From NCBI GenBank assembly GCA_030035585.1, contig CM057466.1:113028182-113092181 (forward strand): DNA of 64,000 bases, read 5' to 3'. Both the position numbers and the translations under genes were made by a program. The stretch comes from Dugong dugon. Lineage: Eukaryota; Chordata; Mammalia; Sirenia; Dugongidae. The notes below the pieces were generated by a model. The model was not told the DNA's origin, ran no database searches, and saw only the letters and a list, made by a program, of their open reading frames with translations. Positions within the stretch are counted from its first letter, which is position 1; each line of letters begins with the position of its first letter. Shown here piece after piece: positions 57,043 through 64,000 of the stretch.

Positions 57043-57682
57043 ATCTGTTACACAAGGACCCCACTATTACTCCCAAAGCAAATTGGTGGGTGGCCCTAGC
57101 ACGCTCTACTGATGCCGACATGTACTGAACCTGAAATTAAACCCAGGAAGAGAGGCTTATGCCTTTGTTGAACGCAGCCTGAATGTCCAGCATGTGAAAT
57201 TCACTTTTTAAATTTTCAAAGGGAGCAACGTCTTGGGGGAAAACATCTAGTTTTCCCCGTGTTAAAAAAAGAAGGATGCCTGAAAACAAGCCCTAAAGAC
57301 TTGCAGTAGAATCTATAGTTGAAGCAAGGAGGCCGTGAGTGGCAATGCCATCTGACACCCCACATCTGGGGTTTCCAAAGTCCATCTGGCCAAGTCCCCA
57401 CATTTTATGCTCCCAGAAAGGGTCATAAAGCAACATGGTGGGACATCCAGTATCTCTGACTGAGACATGAAATAGTAAGTTAACTGTTACTGAAAATGGG
57501 AAGGGTGCCAACAAAAGACCCCATGAAACATCAAGAGAGTCCTTGGGCAGGAGGGGGGAGACATGGTCACATGTCATCAGGAGCTGTCATCAGAGGAAAC
57601 CAGCAACAACACGAAGATGGAACTGCTGTCTGATGACCTAGTAACTCTAGGGAGACAAATGAAAACAGGGTGGTGGTTCTTG

Positions 57683-57880
57683 TGTGTTGTCACATCAAGT
57701 TCGACTCACAGCGACCCCATGTGACAGAGCAGAGCTGCCCCAGAGGGTTTCCTAGGCTGTAATCTTTACAGGAGCAGACTGTCAGGTGTTTTCTCCAGCA
57801 GAGCAGATGGTGGGTTCGAATCACCAACCTTCTGGTTAGTAGTCAAGTGCTGCTTAACTGTTGCACCACCAAGCCTCCTT
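57683..57880 (-). mobile_element. AfroSINE, type B, inverted
   Basis: Plus strand: GTGTGTTGTCACATCAAGTT, GTTTCCTAGGCTGTAATCTT, GGAGCAGACTGTCAGGTGTT, CTGTTGCACCACCAAGCCTC. Confidence 0.92.
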
Positions 57881-57889
57881 GAAAATGGG

Positions 57890-58140
57890 GAATCTGATGG
57901 TTAATTTTATGTGACAACTTCGCTAGGCTATGGTTCCCAGTGGTTTGGCCAAACACTAGTCTAGTCATGTGATTAGATCGCTGGCCTTGGGTAGAACAGA
58001 TTACCTTCTGTGATGTGAATCCATCATCAGATGAAAAGGAGTTTTCTCTTCACTGTCACCTGACCTATGGATTAGGGGACTTACTACCTGCTTACAATTT
58101 TGTGAGCCAGTCCCTTGAAGCAAATCAATCAATCTCGGTG
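57890..58140 (+). mobile_element. Possible ancient LTR-type repeat
   Basis: CTGATGGTTAATTTTATGTG, then ACAACTTCGCTAGGC and TTTGGCCAAACACTAGTCTA, and later TGAGCCAGTCCCTTGAAGC, match a common mammalian interspersed repeat opening 'tgatggttaattttatgtgtcaacttg'. Class uncertain. Confidence 0.45.
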
Positions 58141-58149
58141 TCTGTGTTG

Positions 58150-58221
58150 TCTTTTTCTCTCTCTCTCCATGTATATATGTATATATATGGGTATATACGT
58201 GTATGTATGTATGTACACATC
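58150..58221 (+). repeat. (TATG/TG)n microsatellite split by a SINE
   Basis: TATATGTATATATATGGG, GTATGTATGTATGTACACAT; similar ATATGTATGTAAATATG resumes at 58386 after the SINE, so the insertion landed inside it. Confidence 0.85.
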
Positions 58222-58385
58222 AAAAAAATCAAACTCGTTGCCATCGAATCAATTCTGACTCATAGCGACCCTACAGGACAGAGCAGAACTGCCTCATAAG
58301 GTTTCCAAGGAACGGCTGGAGGATTCAAACTGCCAACCTTTTGGTTAGCAGCTGATCTCTTAACCACTGCGCCACCAGGGCTCCA
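58222..58385 (-). mobile_element. AfroSINE, type A, inverted
   Basis: Plus strand: AATCAAACTCGTTGCCATCG, GGTTTCCAAGGAACGGCTGG, CACTGCGCCACCAGGGCTCC. Complete and close to consensus. Confidence 0.93.
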
Positions 58386-58402
58386 TATATGTATGTAAAT
58401 AT

Positions 58403-58505
58403 GTGGTTGTTGGGTGCCGCCAAGTCGTTCTGACTCACAGTGATGCCATGTGACAGAGGAGAACTGCCCTATAGGGTTTTCTAGTCTGTAATCTTTATGG
58501 GAGCA
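58403..58505 (-). mobile_element. AfroSINE, type B, 3' half only
   Basis: Plus strand: GTTGTTGGGTGCCGCCAAGT, CTGACTCACAGTGATGCCAT, AGTCTGTAATCTTTATGGGA; it stops before the head, i.e. 5'-truncated. Lies 17 bp from the preceding SINE. Confidence 0.85.
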
Positions 58506-59041
58506 CCCTACAATGTTCCGGATTTCTGGACTGCGACTGGAGAGTCTCCCCAGTGCTGCTTGTATGCCCACTGCCCCTGGGACAGACTCCACAAACCTCC
58601 ACCTGGTACCCCGAGGGCTTGGAGCAGGCTACTCCTGCAGCAGACTCTGTTCCTGGGACTCAGGACGCACTGGGGCAAACAGCTAGGAAACCAGAAAAGC
58701 TGAAAGGAGAACAGCTCTGCAAGCACCTCTCAGGGCCATGAAATATGCTCAGGTCAAGCACATATTAAAGTAAATGTGCACATGTGCTTCCTCCCAGGCC
58801 CTCTACACAGTGACAGACGAGAAAGAACCCGGTCTTGGAAGAGAGATGGTGAGCTCAACAGGTGTTTAACTGCCCAGGCCTGACCTACGTTATTAGCTGG
58901 ACAGTGAAATGCCACATTAATACTCAATAAAATCAACACGGCCAAATCTGCTAACTCCTGAATGGACCAAGTGTCCCATTTTCTGAGTTTCCCTTAGACT
59001 GTGTCTTTTAGAAAATAAAGACTTTGTAATGAAAAGTTAAA

Positions 59042-59618
59042 CACAGTGTCACCCTATACCCAGCAATTCCACTCTTAGGCATATACCCCAAAGAATTGAA
59101 AGCAGTGATTCAAACAGATACTTGTATGCTAATATTCACTGCAGCACTATTCACAATAGTCAAAAGGTGGACAAACACAAATGTCCATCAACAGATGAAC
59201 GGATAAACAAAATGTGGTCTACCCATAAAATGGAATGTTACTCAGCCATGAAGACAAATGAAGTTCTGACACATGCTATAACATGGATGGACCCTGAAAG
59301 CATTATGTTGAATGAAACAAGTCAGATACAAAAGGGCAAATACTGTATAATCCCACTTACATGAACTATCTAGAACAGGCAAATGCATAGGGACAAAAAG
59401 CAGATTAGTGGTTACGAGGAGGCTGAAAGAGGGGGAAATGGGGAGTTAATGCTTAATGGGTACAGAGTTTCTATTACGGGGGATGAAAAATATTTGCAAA
59501 TAGTTAGTGGTCATGGTTATACAACATGGTAAATGTAAATAATGTCACTAAATTGTTCGCTTAAAAATGGTTAAAATGATAGTTTTGTTATACATATTTC
59601 TTTTACCACAACAGTTCT
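59042..59618 (+). mobile_element. Old L1 (L1M-type) 3' end
   Basis: CACCCTATACCCAGCAATTC, TTCACAATAGTCAAAAGGTG, AATGTCCATCAACAGATGAA, GGAATGTTACTCAGCCATGA, then the 3'UTR with TATTACGGGGGATGAAAAAT and TTTTACCACAACAGTT. Opposite orientation to the related copy at 3171. A frame of about 80 codons is an ORF2 end remnant. Confidence 0.8.
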
Positions 59619-60097
59619 CTTTTTTTTTTAATAGTTTATAATGAATGTTTAAATGTGGCCTGGATCTGGTAAGTAAAAGTAGATGTTCTCATTCCCAGCT
59701 GAGACGGAGGTACTGTGCAGACACCACACCTCTCCAGGCCAGTGTGACTGAGCTGGGATCGCGAGGCTGCTGGCTGCCCCCTCCTCCTCACGTGACCCCG
59801 TGCAGCAACCACTGGAGGAGAGGAGACCCCACAGGAGAACGTCTTTTCATAAAATGTAACTCACGTGGATGGGTGAGGAGAGAAGACTACACTAGACCTA
59901 TAGAACACCGAGCTTCCCAACTGTAGCCATATTCCCGATTTTCATATTGGACTCCGGAGGACTCTAAAGTCATGCAATTCTGAAAACAGGCCTCTCTCTC
60001 CAAAACAAGGTGCACACACACACACTTGGTAATGACATAAAACTCAAAATAACACTAACACAACGCACTTCAAAGTTATTTATCTACCAAGACAGCA

Positions 60098-60371
60098 GTT
60101 GTGTTCCGTGGTAGAATCCTCGCCTTCCATGAGGGAGACGTGGTTCAATTCCCAGACGATGCACCTCAAGCACAGCCACCACCCATCTGGCAGTGGAGGC
60201 GTGCACGTTGCTATAATGCTGACAGGTTTCGGCGGAGCTTCCTGACTAGGATTAGGAAGAAAGGCCTGGCAAGCTACTTCTAAAAATCAACCAATGAAAA
60301 TCCTATAGCGCACAATGGTTTGATCACATTGTGCAGGAGTTGCTATGAGTCAGGGATCAACCTGATGGCAG
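60098..60371 (+). mobile_element. Chimeric SINE: tRNA-Gly-like head on AfroSINE type C body
   Basis: The head reads GTTCCGTGGTAGAATCCTCG, CCTTCCATGAGGGAGACGTG, GTTCAATTCCCAGACGATGC. This follows tRNA-Gly (GTTCAGTGGTAGAATTCTCG... GGTTCGATTCCCGG-CAATGC) rather than the tRNA-Asn-like head of the other AfroSINEs. From about 60250 it becomes AGAAAGGCCTGGCAAGCTAC, CCAATGAAAATCCTATAGCG, GTTGCTATGAGTCAGGGATC and CAACCTGATGGCAGCTAC, the type C body and tail. A GC-rich linker (60160-60250) lies between. Confidence 0.75.
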
Positions 60372-62794
60372 CTACTTGCCACACTGTGCGACTTGTTCAC
60401 GCAGTGAGGTCCACCTAGTCTGTCTTCCAGGGACCGGCCGTCTGGAGATGTGAGATTGAGGTTCTGCCCAGTTTCTCTCCCACGGCAAAGAACCAGCCCT
60501 CCACTCACAGGAAGTTAGGTGAAGCTGCAAATAAAAGTAGGAAGAGACGCCCCTTCCTGACCTAGCAGTGGTCTGTGCGCAACCTGAAGTGTGAGCTTCG
60601 ATTAACTGCCTCACTCTCTTGATTAAAATCCAGATGTAGTATTTGTAGTGATGACCTCAGATGGCGGCACTCTCAGGACTGACAGTGAATTGCATATTCA
60701 GGTAACTGGCTCTCCAGCAGCTGTAATGATGAGACAGTCTTCACTCTCCTCACCCCCGCCCCCACGCTTTTTTATTGAAAAAGAAAGATCTACAAAACGA
60801 ATCCCACAGAAGTGTATACAGGGCAGAGGGGCAAGTGAATAGGTACTTGGGATATACATGGGCAAAGCCTATTATCTAAATTATATTCATGATTTTAGGG
60901 AGTTTATGGTAACTCTCCTCCAAAAATCAAATATCCAAAGCACTGTTAAGTCTGAAAAAGTCTCACAATTACAAACTATTGTAGTAAAATTGATTTTAGG
61001 ATTTTCGCGGTTAATTTTAATATTCATGAATTTCTAGTAACTTACAACAAACGCTGGTTACCAAAAACTCTGTAGGAGAACATCAGTTTTTTAACAGTGT
61101 CACTCAGAAGATTCTCCTTTCATAATTTTTAACCCGTCTTAAAAAGGGGAAACTGGTAAGCAAAAAGGATATTGGGCAGAATTAAGGTAAGATGTTTTGA
61201 GACAAACAAGAACAATCAGGCATCAAGATTTAGCTGAAACTTGGGAGTTACCAAGAAAATGAAATGTAAGGAATTAAGGAAGAGAAAATCTCAACAGTGA
61301 CTGCAGAAAAAAAATTGTCCTTGGCAAGATAATCGAGCTCAAATAATCTTGAAAACACCACTTCTGAATGAAATGTGACAAAGATATATCCCTTGGCTGA
61401 GAAAAGAGGTGCAGGAGGAGGATTTGGGGTAGGATGCAGGAAATACTGGGGAGAAAGATTTCACTGGAACATACATGGGGCTTTTCCATCGAAAAGCAAG
61501 ATTTCTGGTTTCTACGCAAAGAAGTAAAAACCCGCTGGAGACAGCGCCGCAGGCTGGTTTAATCTGGAAGTTCTCCTTCTGGAAAAATAAGGGAAAATCA
61601 CCAAGAGCCAAAGACAAACTTGATTATTTCTATTACACAGGGGGACACAGGAGTGCATTAACAAGTCCCCTAACAGGGTCCGAGCAAGCAACAACCATGA
61701 AACACTTCCGGCGGCACGGGGGGCCCCAGGCATCACCTCCATGCAAAGTGAAAATAATCACCTGGGTTTGCATTTCACTCTTCATAAAAGGACAACTTTT
61801 GGTTTTTCATGTAGAATAATTTAAAAACTTACTGCCAGTCATCCAGTATCTACATGGAGCACTTCAGTCCTTTAGTCAGAAAAGTTAATTTTATAGAAGT
61901 ATTTTAAAGAAGTGTTTTAATGCTTCCTCATATATCTCATTATACACGCAATGTAAACTACAAAAAAGAATAGACCTACAAAAAAAAGTAGTCTAATGAC
62001 AAGGAAACTACTCTGACAACCTAATATATTTTTGAATTTCTTTATAACTGAATGTCTATTTTGTATCCCGTGTGGCTCATCCTATCTCTTCTGTAGGGCT
62101 GAGTACACTAAAGCTTCCATTTTAAATGATAATTAATCTATTAACATAAATAACTTGCAAAACCATAAATTACTTGTGTTTATGGAAAAATATGTAAATA
62201 TCTTCACACTCTGGAAGCCATATTTTGATATCTGAAGAAAAACGGTTCCAAATTAAATACAGGATTTCTGACTAAACAAATTAGCCACGTTACATGAGAA
62301 AATTTAAAGCTTAGAATTTTGGGAAAGAAATTTTTTCAAAGACTGTCCAATTCAGGGGTACAAGATCAACACTTTAAAGGTTAACCAAACACCTCTGGTT
62401 TCTAGCCAGGCTTTCAGTTACTAACGAGTAGTCTGTCCTGTCATAAAGCGTAATCACCTTCTAGAAATCTGGAATTCACTAAATTCCTCATTGACTCAAT
62501 CATAAGAATTTGTCACTTGAGATTCTTTTTATTTTTTTAATCAAACCCTGGCTAAAGTGAATAGAACTCAAAAGACTATTTTCACGGCTACTATACAATT
62601 TATACACCCTGCTTCACCCTCAAATCTTAATGGCAAACTAAATCTTGGCCACTTGAGAAGATGCAAAGAAATATAAAAAATAAAATCATTAAACAAAACT
62701 TCACAAACCATACTTGGATGAAATGGCAACATTCCCAATTACAAATGTATGCTTGCTTTCTAAACTGGTAAAAAAAAAAAAAAAATTAACTACC

Positions 62795-62988
62795 TAACAC
62801 ATACCTGGAAACCCTGGTGGTACAGTGGTTGAGAGCTACGGATGCTAACCAAAAGGTGAGCAGTTCGAATCCACCAGGTAGGTGCTCCTGGGAAACCCTA
62901 TGGAGCAGTTTTATTCTGTCCTATAGGGTCGCTATGGGTCGAAATCAACTTGACGGCAACCGGTTTGGTTTTGGTTTAACACATACCT
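62795..62988 (+). mobile_element. AfroSINE, type A, young copy with perfect target-site duplication
   Basis: Element 62807-62976: GGAAACCCTGGTGGTACAGT head, GAGCAGTTCGAATCCACC, GGGAAACCCTATGGAGCAG body, TCCTATAGGGTCGCTATGGG and CGGCAACCGGTTTGG tail with a short T-rich end. Identical flanks TAACACATACCT at 62795-62806 and 62977-62988. Confidence 0.96.
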
Positions 62989-63121
62989 TTCCTTGGATGA
63001 TCCAACTTGTTGAATAAGATGCTAGCACTCACGTAAAAAGATAGCAAATTGAATCTTATAAAGAATAGTGGAAGTAGGTACAGAAAAGAAGGTTCTTACA
63101 TCACTTTTAGATTTTAAAATA

Positions 63122-63324
63122 TTGTTTTTGGGTGCAGGCAAGTCAATTTTCAACTCACAGCAACCCCATGAGACAGAGTAGAAGTGCCCCACAGGGTTTT
63201 CTAGGCTGTAATCTTTACAGGAGCAGATCGCCAGGTCTTTCTCCCATGGAGCCGCTGGGTGGGTTCAGACTGCCATCCTTTTGATTAAGCAGCATAGCAC
63301 TTAACGGTTGTCACTAGGGCCCCT
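63122..63324 (-). mobile_element. AfroSINE, type B, inverted
   Basis: Plus strand: ATTGTTTTTGGGTGCAGGCA, GCCCCACAGGGTTTTCTAGG, GGAGCAGATCGCCAGGTCTT, GTTGTCACTAGGGCCCC. Head end slightly shortened. Confidence 0.9.
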
Positions 63325-63737
63325 AAAATGTCTATAAAGAAGTACAAAGAAAGAAAATGCAAAAAAAAATTAGCACGTGATAACACTTTTCTGCATTATC
63401 CTCCAACTGCTTTGCTTTCTTAAGGACTGGAAACTAGAATCTCTCACCAAACATTACAAAGAATGCACTCAGCCACCTTAAACCACCTGTGGTTTTCTTT
63501 CGCATGGTGTGTTCTGAGAGATAGAGTAAGACTTCAGAAGACACATAACCCTGTACGCATTCTCCAACATAAAAATGATTTTTTAAAAATTTTAGACCAT
63601 TTATGTGGTTTAAAAGCTTTTGTGTTGCAAAGCTTAATTATCAAGAAAAAGAAAGAAAAATTAAATACAAATTCTACACATTTACAAAGAAAACTGTATG
63701 AACTTTGTTTTAAAAATTAGGATTATTTTTTAGTATG

Positions 63738-64000
63738 TTGTTGTCATTGTGGTTACGTGTTACCGAGTCATTTCTGACTTACAGTGAGCCCATGTACGAC
63801 AAAACGAAACACTACCCGGTCCCTCGCCATCCTCACAATCATTGCTATGTTTGAGCCCATTGTTGCAGCCACTGTGTCAATCCATCTCATTGAGGGCCTT
63901 CCTCTTTTTCACCGACCCTCTACTTTACCAAGGATGACGTCCCTCCCAGGGACTAGTCCCTTCCGATAACGTGTCCAAAGTACATGAGACGAAGTCTCAG
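63738..64000 (-). mobile_element. RTE LINE 3' end, inverted, cut by the window edge
   Basis: Plus strand: GTTGTTGTCATTGTGGTTAC, ACAGTGAGCCCATGTACGAC, TTGAGCCCATTGTTGCAGCC, CCATCTCATTGAGGGCCTTC, CCAAAGTACATGAGACGAAG, the reverse complement of the RTE copies at 12535 and 37058. The ORF2 side continues beyond the window. Confidence 0.88.

Larger units (their letters stand above)
54884..64000 (-). other. ZNF516: ZNF516 intron upstream of the large exon (partial)
   Basis: The acceptor at 54885-54884 implies a phase 1 intron whose donor lies beyond the window. I found no exon with zinc fingers in the 9.1 kb shown, so the N-terminal coding exon and promoter are outside. Blocks over 300 bp with no named feature: 55175-55554, 55666-56836, 57043-57682, 58506-59041, 59619-60097, 60372-62794 and 63325-63737. 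Confidence 0.75.

Noticed and set aside
60100..60172. A functional tRNA-Gly gene
   Set aside because: A and B boxes are recognisable, but the acceptor stem does not pair well and the sequence continues into a SINE body, so it is a SINE head.
55175..64000. N-terminal ZNF516 exon within the window
   Set aside because: No minus-strand frame here contains C2H2 spacing; the missing exon must lie beyond 64000.

Overview
The window is a piece of a mammalian nuclear genome, almost certainly from an afrotherian and most likely a proboscidean (elephant lineage). It is packed with AfroSINE-type tRNA-derived SINEs in both orientations. It also carries several 3' ends of an RTE (BovB-like) LINE, lineage-specific L1 3' ends, and the usual ancient mammalian repeats (MIR, L2, MLT1-type LTRs). 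The species assignment is an inference from the repeat content; no bacterial or organellar features are present.

Only one gene is well supported. It lies on the minus strand and is the 3' half of a C2H2 zinc-finger gene that I identify as ZNF516. Four coding exons can be chained with matching splice sites and reading phases: 54883-53429 (1455 nt), 45005-44901 (105 nt), 43817-43750 (68 nt) and 33881-33822 (60 nt, ending in TAG). Together they encode about 561 C-terminal residues: two C2H2 fingers, a PLDLS CtBP-type motif, a VKQE SUMO-type motif and long Pro/Ala/Gly-rich linkers. The start codon and the N-terminal fingers must lie beyond base 64000. A 3'UTR probably runs from 33821 to about 30965, where AATAAA (minus strand) is followed by a T/G-rich stretch.

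Layout: 1-30964 is intergenic DNA downstream of the gene, with no convincing gene. It holds MLT1 LTRs, two L1 3' ends at one target site (3827-5241), RTE 3' ends, a 2.5 kb 5'-truncated L1 with ORF2 remnants (17789-20245), and three large tandem arrays (a 23-bp unit at 15564, ATG-rich at 20927, CACCCA-rich at 26785). The 3'UTR and last exon occupy 30965-33881, followed by introns of 9868, 1083 and 8423 bp. The GC- and CpG-rich large exon is at 53.4-54.9 kb, and from 54884 to the window end lies part of a further intron.

The most interesting non-genic signal is the SINE/LINE partnership. One AfroSINE subfamily shares its 3' tail with the RTE LINE present in the same window, and one element (60098-60371) joins a tRNA-Gly-like head to the AfroSINE body. 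I found no new defence, biosynthetic or regulatory system, and nothing points to one. The labels type A, B and C for AfroSINE subfamilies are my own.
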